NCBI GenBank assembly: GCA_904501965.1
Contig: CAJGCS010000003.1
Span: 1 to 25,056 of the forward strand
Length of the DNA stretch: 25,056 nt
Source: an uncultured Bacilli bacterium
GTDB taxonomy: Bacteria; Bacillota_I; Bacilli_A; ML615J-28; CAG-313
Direction of reading: 5' to 3'
Under the pieces are notes generated by a model. The model had not been told where the DNA came from. It saw only the letters and a list, made by a program, of their open reading frames with translations, and searched no databases. Below are positions 14,570-22,933 of the stretch, in pieces. Position 1 is the stretch's first letter. Each line of letters starts with the position of its first letter. The position numbers and the translations under genes are program-made.

Positions 14570-14597
14570 ATTATACCACAACTTAAGATTTTTTCAA
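14570..14597 (-). promoter_or_regulatory. Promoter of the HNH-like gene
   Basis: TTGAAA (14597-14592) and TATAAT (14575-14570) on the minus strand with a 16-base spacer and TG one base before the -10, in the 71-base gap after the ABC exporter gene. Confidence 0.65.
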
Positions 14598-14614
14598 TTT
14601 TAATAATAATTTTT

Positions 14615-16588
14615 TTACAAATTCTTAACCATTTGTGATTCTTTTTCTTGATAAAATTGATTACGATAAAGGTTAAAATAATATCCTCTATTATTAAGTA
14701 ATTCTTGGTGAGTACCACTTTCAAGAATTTTACCTTCACGCATAACAATAATCATATCAGAATTAACAACAGTTGAAAGTCTGTGGGCAACAACTAAACA
14801 AGTTCTACCTTTCATGACAATTTTCATTGCTTCTTGAATTAAGCTTTCAGTTTCTGTATCGATTGAAGATGTAGCTTCATCAAGTACTAAAATTTTAGGA
14901 TTAGCAATAATAGCACGAGCAAATGAAATTAATTGTTTTTGCCCAATGGAAAGTTTATTACCACCTTCACCAACTTCAGTATCATAGCCATTTTCTAACT
15001 TTTCGATAAAATCATGAGCATTAACATATTTACAAGCTTCAATGACTTCTTCATCTGTTGCATCAAGTTTACCATATTTTACATTTTCTTTTATAGTTCC
15101 ACTAAATAATGTTGGTGTTTGTAATACATAACCAAGATTATCATGTAACCAACTATAAGAGCGTTCTTTGTAGTTTTTACCATCAATTAATATTTCACCG
15201 GTTGTAGGTTCATAGAATCTACAAATTAAGTTAATAATTGTTGATTTACCACTACCAGTTTCACCAACAAAGGCAACATTTTGTCCTTTCTTTATTTGTA
15301 AATTAAAGTTTGATAATACATTTTTATCAGTACCTTTATAACTAAATGATACATCTTTAAACTCAATATCACCAAGTAGTTCTTCCCAATTTTCCTTTTT
15401 CTTATTATATAAGTCACCATATTTTTCAATTACTTCAGGAGTATCTTTAACATCTTGTTCTGATTCAATTAAAGATAAGATACGTTCAGCTGAAGCTTGA
15501 GCTTGTTGGAAATCTGAAATAATACGTGCAATTGACATAACTGGTTCAAAGAATCTAATTGCATAATCAATAAATAAATAAAGAGTAGCTGTAGTAATTG
15601 CAATACCTGGAATATCAGATAAAACAAATGATCCACCAATACTTGATACAAATGCAACACCAATATATCCAAGAACAAGTAGTGTTGGCCAGAATAATGA
15701 AGAATATGCACTAGCGATAATAGCTCGTCTTTTATATTTTGATGTTAAATCATTAAATGCATTATTGTTTTCTTCTTCAATTGCAAGAGTTTTTGTTGTA
15801 TTAGCTCCCATAAATGATTCATTCATACTAGCAGTAATCGCAGAATTTATCTTTCTTACACTTCTATATTGTTTTAATATTACTTGACGGTAGAATATTG
15901 TAATAACAAAGAAGATTGGAAGTAAAACAAGTAATACAAGTGATAATCTCCAGTTAATACAAATAGTAACAATTAATGTACCAAACATTAAAACAATTCC
16001 CCATAATACATCAACTGCTCCCCAAGAGACAATATTTGCAAGTCTTCTTGTATCTGATGTCATACGTGCCATTACCCAACCTGATGATGTTGTATCATAA
16101 TATGAAAATGATAACTTTTGTAAACGATCAAACGTTTGTCTTCTTATTTCATAAGTTGTATCTTCTTCTACTTTAGCAGCACAACGAATAAATAACCATA
16201 CACATACACCCATCATAACAGCCATTATAAAATACATTATAATAAAAATGTATCTTGTTGAGTAATCAGGATTTTCACCAAAGTATGTTTTAATTGCATA
16301 TGAATTCATCAGTGGGAAAGATAAATCAATAATACTATTAATAAATACCGCAACAAGTAAGATAATAATATCTTTTTTATTGCGAATCATGATTTTTAAG
16401 ATTTTCTTCCAAATCTTTATATCAAGCTTTTGTTTTTTATTATTATCGTCATCTTCATCATCTTTTTCAATGATGTGTTCATTATAAACGCGTTTCATAG
16501 GTTTTTCTTTAAAATTATCTTTAAGAATTCGTTTGCGTTTTTTAACAGTAAGGACAATTATTAAAATTACAATACCTAATATTAACAT
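14615..16588 (-). CDS. Heterodimeric ABC exporter, subunit with canonical Walker B (second gene)
   Basis: A 657-residue half-transporter. An extra hydrophobic segment (1-15) and a charged linker (about 17-55, with an EKDDEDDD run) precede the usual six-helix exporter domain (about 70-370). The ATPase domain has Walker A GETGSGKS (442-449), signature LSIGQ (546-550, Ile in place of Gly), Walker B ILVLDEATS with catalytic Glu571, and switch His602. The non-standard signature pairs with the non-standard Walker B of the partner gene, the pattern of BmrCD/LmrCD-type heterodimers. The start overlaps the partner's stop by 7 bases, and the GGAGG site is inside the partner's last codons. The substrate is unknown; drugs, lipids or peptides are typical. 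No clear terminator follows. Confidence 0.92.
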   Translation of the reverse strand: MLILGIVILIIVLTVKKRKRILKDNFKEKPMKRVYNEHIIEKDDEDDDNNKKQKLDIKIWKKILKIMIRNKKDIIILLVAVFINSIIDLSFPLMNSYAIKTYFGENPDYSTRYIFIIMYFIMAVMMGVCVWLFIRCAAKVEEDTTYEIRRQTFDRLQKLSFSYYDTTSSGWVMARMTSDTRRLANIVSWGAVDVLWGIVLMFGTLIVTICINWRLSLVLLVLLPIFFVITIFYRQVILKQYRSVRKINSAITASMNESFMGANTTKTLAIEEENNNAFNDLTSKYKRRAIIASAYSSLFWPTLLVLGYIGVAFVSSIGGSFVLSDIPGIAITTATLYLFIDYAIRFFEPVMSIARIISDFQQAQASAERILSLIESEQDVKDTPEVIEKYGDLYNKKKENWEELLGDIEFKDVSFSYKGTDKNVLSNFNLQIKKGQNVAFVGETGSGKSTIINLICRFYEPTTGEILIDGKNYKERSYSWLHDNLGYVLQTPTLFSGTIKENVKYGKLDATDEEVIEACKYVNAHDFIEKLENGYDTEVGEGGNKLSIGQKQLISFARAIIANPKILVLDEATSSIDTETESLIQEAMKIVMKGRTCLVVAHRLSTVVNSDMIIVMREGKILESGTHQELLNNRGYYFNLYRNQFYQEKESQMVKNL

Positions 16589-18417
16589 ACTTTGCTACCT
16601 CCTTCATCTAACATTTCCATAAATTCCTTTTCGATAGCACCTTGGATATCCCAAAGTTTTTTGTAAAGGCCTTCTGTCTTAGATAAAGTTTCATGAGTAC
16701 CAATTTGACTAGCGGTACCATTTTCTAAAACAATAATTTTGTCTGCTTGTTTTGCGGTAGTTATACGGTGAGTAATAATAATCATCGTAGATTTATGTTC
16801 TTTCTTTTGGATAGCAGTTCTAATCATAAGGTCAGTTTCAGTATCTACTGCACTTAAGCTATCATCAAATATAAAGATTGGTTTATCTTGTAATAACATA
16901 CGAGCAATTGAAATACGTTGTTTTTGCCCGCCTGATAAAGTTGTACCTTTTTCACCAACTAAAGTATCATATCCTTTTTCAAAGCTCTTAATATCTTTTT
17001 CGATAGCTGATATTTTTGCAACCTTTGTAACATCAGACTCTGTTGCATCAGGATTTGTTATTGCAATATTATCATATACAGTTCTTGTGTAAAGGAATGG
17101 TTCTTGTAAAATTAAACCAACTTGTGTTCTTACATATTTTTTGTTTATATTTTTTAATTCATTACCATTTAGGGTAATAGATCCTTCTTGATAATCGTAA
17201 AATCTTTCAAGTATCTTTGCAACTGTACTTTTACCACTACCTGTTTTACCAATAATGGCAATGGTTTCACCAGGTTTGATATCAAATGTAAGATTTGATA
17301 ATAAGTGTTCATCTGTATCATCAAACTTAAATCCAACATTATTAAATGAAATTTGTCCTGTGATAACTGGAGTATTTTTAGAGTCATTTGTATATTCACT
17401 CTTATAATTTAATATTTCTTTGATACGTCCAGCAGCAACAAAACTCTTACCACATTCACCAATCATTCTTCCAAGTCCTCTTACTGGCCATATAAATGAG
17501 CCAACTAACATAAGAAGAGCAATAATATCAGAACCATTTATTGTAGTTGATGTCATTGCAAGATAAATTGAAATGACAGTTACAAATAAATATTGGGCCA
17601 TTGATAAAAAGTCATTAAATCCCCAGAATAGTGCAGACTTTTTATTTAAAGCAAGGTTTAAATCAGAGTATTTTTTACTTTGACGCATGAATTTTTCATT
17701 TTCAAAAGATTCATTAGCAAAAGCTTTAACTACTCTTACACCAGATAAGTTTTCTTGGATAATTGTTAATAATTTCGCTTCTTCTTCTTCAATAATAGTA
17801 TATTTCTTTTCTACATATACGCAATAAATAATTGACATTGTTAATGAGATAGGAATAATTATTAAAGAAACAAGCATAAGTGTAATATTAATTGATGCCA
17901 TTTGGTATGCAGCAAAAATTAATATTGAGAATGTTGATACAACTTCAGGAAGTTGCATACTTAAGAAGTTTTTAATAACATCGTTATCTGTTGTACAGCG
18001 TTGAATTAAATCCCCTGTATCTACATTATTATGATAACTGTATGAAAGATTTTGAATATGTTCATACATTTCTTTTCTAATATTTTTTGAAATTGTTTCC
18101 CCTATAATTTGTCGATAACATCCTGTAAAAAATTTCATTGCACCTCTTATAATTTGGTATAAAGCAAGCCCAATAGATGCATAAATTACTTTTAGGATAA
18201 CAGTCTCTCCTGAATCAAATATGTTTGTAATAAATGAAGGAAGAGTTGTATTAACAATTTCACCATCTAATACCGCTATAATATATTTAATAAACATTGA
18301 CACATAGCTATAAGTAGCTGAGTCAATTGCAACTAAAATCATTAATACCGCTATTAGAGGTAAATATTTTAAAGCTAATTGACAAAGGTAGCGGAAACCT
18401 AACTTCTGACTTTTCAT
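16582..18417 (-). CDS. Heterodimeric ABC exporter, subunit with degenerate Walker B (first gene)
   Basis: A 611-residue half-transporter: exporter membrane domain (about 15-325) then the ATPase with Walker A GKTGSGKS (390-397), Q-loop LILQEP, canonical signature LSGGQ (494-498), Walker B PIFIFDDS where Asp519 replaces the catalytic Glu, and His550. In the dimer this Walker B faces the LSIGQ of the partner, so one nucleotide site is degenerate and the other (partner Glu571 with this LSGGQ) is competent. The start has GGAGG 7 bases upstream and lies 23 bases after the lysA stop, so lysA and both exporter genes are likely one unit. Confidence 0.93.
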   Translation of the reverse strand: MKSQKLGFRYLCQLALKYLPLIAVLMILVAIDSATYSYVSMFIKYIIAVLDGEIVNTTLPSFITNIFDSGETVILKVIYASIGLALYQIIRGAMKFFTGCYRQIIGETISKNIRKEMYEHIQNLSYSYHNNVDTGDLIQRCTTDNDVIKNFLSMQLPEVVSTFSILIFAAYQMASINITLMLVSLIIIPISLTMSIIYCVYVEKKYTIIEEEEAKLLTIIQENLSGVRVVKAFANESFENEKFMRQSKKYSDLNLALNKKSALFWGFNDFLSMAQYLFVTVISIYLAMTSTTINGSDIIALLMLVGSFIWPVRGLGRMIGECGKSFVAAGRIKEILNYKSEYTNDSKNTPVITGQISFNNVGFKFDDTDEHLLSNLTFDIKPGETIAIIGKTGSGKSTVAKILERFYDYQEGSITLNGNELKNINKKYVRTQVGLILQEPFLYTRTVYDNIAITNPDATESDVTKVAKISAIEKDIKSFEKGYDTLVGEKGTTLSGGQKQRISIARMLLQDKPIFIFDDSLSAVDTETDLMIRTAIQKKEHKSTMIIITHRITTAKQADKIIVLENGTASQIGTHETLSKTEGLYKKLWDIQGAIEKEFMEMLDEGGSKVC

Positions 18418-18440
18418 AAGATTTCCTCCAAAATATTTAA

Positions 18441-19724
18441 TTATTTAAATAATTCTAAGATATTTTCAATCGTTTGTTTTTTTGAAACAATTTTTATATC
18501 ATCACCAACAAATAAAACTTGTGGGCGAAGGTGTCCATTGTATTCTACGTGCATTGAATAGTTGTATGCTCCTGTTTGAAATACTGCTAAATAATCACCT
18601 GGTTTTGCAACAGGTAACAAAGCATCTTTAATAATAAAGTCACCAGATTCACAGCATTTACCAACAACATCGACAACTATCTTTTGGTTTGATGCAACTT
18701 TATTTACAACAACAGCTTCGTATTTGGCTTCATATAAAGCAGGACGAATATTATCAGTCATACCACCATCGATGAATAAAAAGTTTTTACCACCAATAGT
18801 TTTCTTTGTTATACCACATTCATATAAAGTAAGGCAGGCAGGACCTACAATACTTCTTCCTGGTTCGATCATAACATTATTAATTTTAATTTCGTTTTTC
18901 TTAATTTCTTCTTCTAGTTTCTTGATAACAAATGTTAACATTTCTTTTAGATTAACTTTTTCATCACCTGAATAATATTCAATTCCAAAGCCACCACCAA
19001 GGTTAATTGTATCAAGAGAAAGTGAATATAAATCGTTAATTTCTTTTGTAAATTTAACCATTTTTTCTACAAGTAACATAAATGGCCCTACTTCTTTTAT
19101 TTGCGAACCAATATGAGCATGAAAGCCAAGAAGTTTAACATTATTTGTTTTCTTATAAGTATTGATAATATTATCAATAGTTTTTGAATCTTCAATACTT
19201 TCTCCAAATTTGCTTGCATTAAGTGCTGTTTGAATATACGCATGTGTGTGAGCATCAACAAGCGGATTTATTCTAAATAAAGTATTAACACATCTTTTTG
19301 CATTTTTCGATATTTCAATAAGTCTTTCTAACTCATCTAAATTATCCACAACAATATAACCAATGTTGTTTTCTACTGCATATTTTAATTCTTTATTTGA
19401 TTTATTGTTTCCATGGAAGACAATATGTTCTAAATTAAATCCAGCATATTTTGCAATCTCCATATCAGTTATACTCATTGCATCCATATATAAGCCATTT
19501 TTTGATAGAAGCTTACATACTTCTGGAACTAAGAATGCTTTTGATGCATATACAACTTTTGTATCAAACAAATTACTTTTAAATGTGTTTTGATAAAACT
19601 TCATTTTTTGATCTAAATCATCTTCATCAAAAATATATGTTGGAGTTCCATATTCTTTTCCGATATCAGATAGTCTATATTTACCTAAGTATAATTCATT
19701 ATTTATTACTTTTAAATTGTTCAT
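18441..19724 (-). CDS. lysA: Diaminopimelate decarboxylase (lysine synthesis)
   Basis: A 427-residue PLP enzyme. Lys62 (YASKAF) is the Schiff-base lysine. HIGSQ (204-208), GGGFG (243-247) and EPGRS (287-291) form the cofactor site, and KCCESGD (356-362) is the LysA-type CxxxxD segment at the dimer interface. It turns meso-diaminopimelate into L-lysine, the last step of the pathway. No other lysine genes are in the window. The start has an AAGGAGTG site. The gap to dut is only 44 bases and holds a terminator hairpin whose T-tract ends about 13 bases before the start codon, so expression must come from read-through or a promoter inside dut. No lysine riboswitch can fit in this gap. Confidence 0.96.
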   Translation of the reverse strand: MNNLKVINNELYLGKYRLSDIGKEYGTPTYIFDEDDLDQKMKFYQNTFKSNLFDTKVVYASKAFLVPEVCKLLSKNGLYMDAMSITDMEIAKYAGFNLEHIVFHGNNKSNKELKYAVENNIGYIVVDNLDELERLIEISKNAKRCVNTLFRINPLVDAHTHAYIQTALNASKFGESIEDSKTIDNIINTYKKTNNVKLLGFHAHIGSQIKEVGPFMLLVEKMVKFTKEINDLYSLSLDTINLGGGFGIEYYSGDEKVNLKEMLTFVIKKLEEEIKKNEIKINNVMIEPGRSIVGPACLTLYECGITKKTIGGKNFLFIDGGMTDNIRPALYEAKYEAVVVNKVASNQKIVVDVVGKCCESGDFIIKDALLPVAKPGDYLAVFQTGAYNYSMHVEYNGHLRPQVLFVGDDIKIVSKKQTIENILELFK

Positions 19725-19737
19725 GTTCTCACTCCTT

Positions 19738-19767
19738 AAAAAAAGATTGAATATATTTATTCAACCT
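19738..19767 (-). terminator. Intrinsic terminator between dut and lysA, abutting the lysA ribosome site
   Basis: A 10-bp stem (one G-U) at 19767-19758 with 19753-19744, a 4-base loop, then seven T on the minus strand, directly followed by AAGGAG of lysA. Confidence 0.8.
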
Positions 19768-19768
19768 T

Positions 19769-20272
19769 CTAATTAGCTAATTTATCAGTACTTCCGAATC
19801 CGCCAGTTCTTTCTGTAACTGCTTCATCATCTGTAGTGATACCATATTCTAAGAAAATGCCTTGGACAAAAGCACTTCCTTTTGAAAGTGTAATTTCATT
19901 ATTAGAATGATTGGTTAATTTTATAAAAATATGTCCTTCATTATGAGCATTATAATAATCAGCATCAATGATTCCCACTGTATTATTTAGTTGAATTTGA
20001 TGTTTAAAGCCTAAACTACTACGTGGATATATTTTTAAAACCCAATTACATTCTATTTTTACTCTAATCCCTGTAGGAATTAAAACAGGAACATTTGGTG
20101 TAAGTGTAACATCATAGGGTAAGAAAAAATCATATCCGGCAGAGTATTTAGTGGCTCTTCTTGGTAGAGAAAGTTCATCATAAATACTACGTGTATTTTG
20201 ATCAACTTTTAAACTTTGTTCAAATTGTGTATAAGATACTTTTTCGAATTTAGCAACTTTTTTCGTATTCAT
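19769..20272 (-). CDS. dut: Deoxyuridine 5'-triphosphate nucleotidohydrolase (dUTPase)
   Basis: A 167-residue trimeric-type dUTPase with motif I SAGYDFF (44-50), II PRSSLG (83-88), III VGIIDADY (99-106), IV-like AFVQGIF (134-140) and the C-terminal lid motif V RTGGFGST (155-162). It splits dUTP to dUMP and pyrophosphate, keeping uracil out of DNA and feeding dTMP synthesis. An extra 35-40 residues before motif I, with an ending of IYDELSLPRRATKYSAGYDFF type, match the longer Clostridia-style dUTPase subfamily as I remember it. The start has a strong AAAGGAGG site. It has an extended -10 and sits alone between terminators. Confidence 0.95.
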   Translation of the reverse strand: MNTKKVAKFEKVSYTQFEQSLKVDQNTRSIYDELSLPRRATKYSAGYDFFLPYDVTLTPNVPVLIPTGIRVKIECNWVLKIYPRSSLGFKHQIQLNNTVGIIDADYYNAHNEGHIFIKLTNHSNNEITLSKGSAFVQGIFLEYGITTDDEAVTERTGGFGSTDKLAN

Positions 20273-20304
20273 GATAAACCTCCTTTCCTATAAAATTTAA
20301 TATT

Positions 20305-20313
20305 ATTATACCA
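20305..20313 (-). promoter_or_regulatory. Extended -10 element of the dut promoter
   Basis: TGGTATAAT on the minus strand, 33 bases before the dut start codon. The matching -35 would fall in the preceding terminator and is weak. Confidence 0.55.
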
Positions 20314-20321
20314 CTAGCCAA

Positions 20322-20349
20322 TGAAAAAGGAAAGCATTACGCTTTCCTT
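20322..20349 (-). terminator. Intrinsic terminator after the lipid kinase gene
   Basis: Perfect 9-bp stem AAGGAAAGC (20327-20335) with 20341-20349, 5-base loop, minus-strand tail TTTCATTG after TT. It follows the kinase stop by 15 bases. Confidence 0.8.
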
Positions 20350-20364
20350 AGAATTATACTATAA

Positions 20365-21294
20365 TTAAGATATTTTATCAGGTATAACAAAGTTTATTGC
20401 ATGGTGTAAAACTTCAACTTTAATCTCTTTTGAATGAAATATTTCCCCATCAATACTAATCGTTAAGTTCTTTTGAGAAACTACTTTTAGTTTTTTTGCA
20501 CGTGCATAAACACAATGCTTTTTATACTTTGAATAATTTAAAATATGTTCTCCTTTTTTATACCCTGAAACAAGACGTAAAAATGTAAGACGACTTACTT
20601 TTTTAATAACACAAAATTCTAATAATCCATCATCAGTTATTGCAAGTGGAGCACATCTATATCCACCTCCATAATATTCTGCATTACTAAATGTAAGAAG
20701 TAAACTTTTACCATCAAATAATACATTACCATTTTCATCTTCAATATAAACTTTATCTCCAAGTGGTTTTAGTAAGTTTATCGCAAGCGCTAATACATAA
20801 GCACTATGAACTGATTTCATCTTCTTTCGAAACTTCATGCAATCATCATTAGTTTTTGCATCGTAACCAACATTACAAACATTAACACAAATCTTATCAT
20901 TTATTTTTAATACATCTGTAGGATAACTATTTGCGTTAATAACACTTTCTAAATTAGAAAAGTCACTTTCTGGAAATGATTTTAAAAAGTCATTACAAGA
21001 TCCGGTTGGAAGTATCGCAAAACTAACATTGTCATAGCCAACAAGTCCATTTGCACATTCAAACGCGGTTCCATCTCCACCTGCAGAATATATTCTAATA
21101 TGCTCTTTGGGATTATTTAAATCTCTTTCTTGTAATACTCTTTTAATATTGATTGTTGCATCATTCTCGGATTTAGTTTCATAAATAACATATTTATCAG
21201 TTCTATTTTCAAATATTTTCTTAAGTTCTAAAGTTAATGTTGGAAGGGCATTTTTAACACCCGCAGTAGGATTAACAACAAAATAATGTAACAT
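20365..21294 (-). CDS. Diacylglycerol-kinase-family lipid kinase (DagK/YegS-like)
   Basis: A 309-residue soluble protein with the DAGK catalytic features: the N-terminal VNPTAG (7-12), the glycine-rich GGDGT loop (72-76) and PTGSCNDF (96-103), where most members have PxGTGNDFA. The C-terminal half has the beta-rich YEGGGYRCAPLAxxDDGxLxxxxI-type pattern (seen here as YYGGGYRCAPLAITDDG). The family phosphorylates diacylglycerol or related lipids at the inner membrane face; DgkB in Gram-positives recycles diacylglycerol from lipoteichoic acid synthesis. The exact substrate is not certain. It lies 7 bases after the hydrolase stop, with an AGGTGAG site, and shares its transcript. Confidence 0.9.
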   Translation of the reverse strand: MLHYFVVNPTAGVKNALPTLTLELKKIFENRTDKYVIYETKSENDATINIKRVLQERDLNNPKEHIRIYSAGGDGTAFECANGLVGYDNVSFAILPTGSCNDFLKSFPESDFSNLESVINANSYPTDVLKINDKICVNVCNVGYDAKTNDDCMKFRKKMKSVHSAYVLALAINLLKPLGDKVYIEDENGNVLFDGKSLLLTFSNAEYYGGGYRCAPLAITDDGLLEFCVIKKVSRLTFLRLVSGYKKGEHILNYSKYKKHCVYARAKKLKVVSQKNLTISIDGEIFHSKEIKVEVLHHAINFVIPDKIS

Positions 21295-21301
21295 AACTCA
21301 C

Positions 21302-22270
21302 CTAATGTTTTTCTATAAATTCTAACACTGTATTTTGATATTTTTCTTTATGCATAAGGCACGCGATAATATGAGCTGAACGATCAAATAAAACAATTGA
21401 TTTTTCGCTAGTACATGCCTCATATGAATTAATTGAATGAATTGTTGGAACAAAGTTATCACTATCGCCATGCATAAATAAGATTGGGTATTTTGAATTT
21501 ACCAATGACTCTTTTGTATTGCACTTTTTGATATCAAAATGTGCAATAAGCATACATAGAATTCTTACATTAAAAAGAATTACACTAGGCAAAAATTTAA
21601 ATCTAGACGATACAATATGCTTTGCAAGTTCATATCCATCCATAAAACCAGAGTCCGCAATAATTCCTTTTACATTTTTCATATCATATTTTGCCATATA
21701 ACAAATAGTAGATGATCCCATTGATAACCCATGCATATAAATTTCACAATTAGATTCAAAACGATTATTAATATAATCTACCCACTTTAAGATATTTTCT
21801 TTATCATTCAATCCAAATGTAATATATTTTCCTTCACTTTTTCCATGAGCTAAATGATCGACTACTAGTACGTTATATCCTTTTTCATGATAGTACATAC
21901 CAGCACAAGCGTAATCATTTAATCCCATGTTCTTCCAACCATGCGAAAAGAGAATTACTTTTTTAGATCCAGTGTTACTTTTAATAAAAGTTGCATGGAT
22001 TTTTTTATTTTTGTATCCATTTAAGTATACATCTTCTTTTTCAAGATTATCTAACTTTTCCCATGCTTGATCTATTTCGTTTTTATATTTTTGCCATTTT
22101 TCGCTTTTCTTCCCTTTTAAGAAAGTTTTTGCACGTACAAATGAACGATAAAAAACCATAATTGAAATAGCAAATAAACATAAATATATTATTAAAAAAA
22201 TGCTTAAAATGCATAATATTAAAAATATTACATAATTTAGATCATTATTGTTTGTAAAAAATAAAAACAT
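21302..22270 (-). CDS. Membrane-anchored alpha/beta hydrolase
   Basis: A 322-residue protein with an N-terminal membrane helix (about 11-40) and an alpha/beta-hydrolase domain (about 85-320). The oxyanion HG is at 110-111 (LFSHGW). The nucleophile is Ser183 (HGLSMGS). Asp271 or Asp269 (GDSDNFVP) and His300 (RSAH) complete the triad. It resembles the Bacillus YqkD/YfhR-type serine hydrolases of the membrane, whose substrates are not established. The domain could face the inside or outside, but the positively charged residues after the helix favour the cytoplasm. Co-transcription with the lipid kinase suggests a lipid ester substrate, which is inference. The start has an AGGTGAT site. Confidence 0.88.
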   Translation of the reverse strand: MFLFFTNNNDLNYVIFLILCILSIFLIIYLCLFAISIMVFYRSFVRAKTFLKGKKSEKWQKYKNEIDQAWEKLDNLEKEDVYLNGYKNKKIHATFIKSNTGSKKVILFSHGWKNMGLNDYACAGMYYHEKGYNVLVVDHLAHGKSEGKYITFGLNDKENILKWVDYINNRFESNCEIYMHGLSMGSSTICYMAKYDMKNVKGIIADSGFMDGYELAKHIVSSRFKFLPSVILFNVRILCMLIAHFDIKKCNTKESLVNSKYPILFMHGDSDNFVPTIHSINSYEACTSEKSIVLFDRSAHIIACLMHKEKYQNTVLEFIEKH

Positions 22271-22285
22271 ATTATCACCTAATAT

Positions 22286-22294
22286 ATTATATCA
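22286..22294 (-). promoter_or_regulatory. Extended -10 element of the hydrolase-lipid kinase operon
   Basis: TGATATAAT on the minus strand, 16 bases before the hydrolase start codon. No good -35 is seen 17 bases upstream. Confidence 0.5.
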
Positions 22295-22324
22295 TATTTC
22301 ATCTAAATTTAAGTTAAAATACTA

Positions 22325-22359
22325 TAGAAAAAAAATCAAACCCATTGGGTTTGATTTTT
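22325..22359 (-). terminator. Intrinsic terminator after the lipoprotein gene
   Basis: Perfect 13-bp stem (22331-22343 with 22347-22359, core CAAACCC), 3-base loop, minus-strand tail TTTCTATAG after T-rich arm. The stop codon of the lipoprotein gene overlaps one arm. It closes the DUF1538-PII-asnA operon. Confidence 0.88.
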
Positions 22360-22921
22360 ATACTTCTTCAACTGTATCAGCTTTTTTAATTTCTTCTAAA
22401 GCTTTACTAAATAAATCTCCCATACCTTCTATTTTTAATGATAAAGCCAAATCTTCACCATTATTGTTTAAACTTAGGCATGCAGAAACAGTTTCTTCTA
22501 CACCATCTTCATTTGTTGATGTAAATGAATATTCCCAAAGATAACCATCATCTGTTTTAACTGGTTCAAAGTTTACAATATCATCTAATCCTTCGCTACT
22601 AATATATTCATTTACTGCTTCTTCAACATAATTAACTAGTTCATCTTTGTATTCATCAATACTACAAGTAGCTTCTACAAAATTTAAAGATAATTCAGAG
22701 AAATCATTTTCTTCATTATATATAATATTTACTTGAATATCATCGCATTCAGGAAGTTCAAAATTATCTACACCAAGTTCACTTGCAACTCCTTGCATAG
22801 CTTCTGTTACGGCTACTTTCTTAATTTCTTTAATTGTGTCACTTATATCTTCACAACTTGCAAGAGAAATAAGACCAAAAAGCATAAGTGTACACGCTAA
22901 TAATTTAGTAATTTTTTTCAT
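22358..22921 (-). CDS. Secreted lipoprotein of unknown function
   Basis: A 187-residue protein with a lipoprotein signal: basic MKKITK, hydrophobic core, lipobox LASC with Cys23. The mature part is strongly acidic (many Glu/Asp) with alternating beta-like and helical stretches, including a C-terminal helix. No family recognised. It starts 12 bases after the asnA stop with a GGGAGAT site, so it is the last gene of the asnA operon. The operon context hints at a surface binding or accessory role for the DUF1538 system, but nothing in the sequence proves this. Confidence 0.75.
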   Translation of the reverse strand: MKKITKLLACTLMLFGLISLASCEDISDTIKEIKKVAVTEAMQGVASELGVDNFELPECDDIQVNIIYNEENDFSELSLNFVEATCSIDEYKDELVNYVEEAVNEYISSEGLDDIVNFEPVKTDDGYLWEYSFTSTNEDGVEETVSACLSLNNNGEDLALSLKIEGMGDLFSKALEEIKKADTVEEV

Positions 22922-22933
22922 ATTTATCTCCCA

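Noticed and set aside
14533..14748. Minus-strand 71-codon frame spanning the gap before the HNH-like gene
   Set aside because: Overlaps the end of the ABC exporter gene and the promoter region, Lys/Ile-rich, no ribosome site.
15469..15711. Minus-strand 80-codon frame inside the second ABC exporter gene
   Set aside because: Same strand, different frame, Leu/His-rich low-complexity translation, no ribosome site; a shadow of the exporter gene.
19725..19768. Lysine riboswitch or T-box upstream of lysA
   Set aside because: The gap to dut is 44 bases and is filled by a simple terminator hairpin; both RNA classes need far more sequence.
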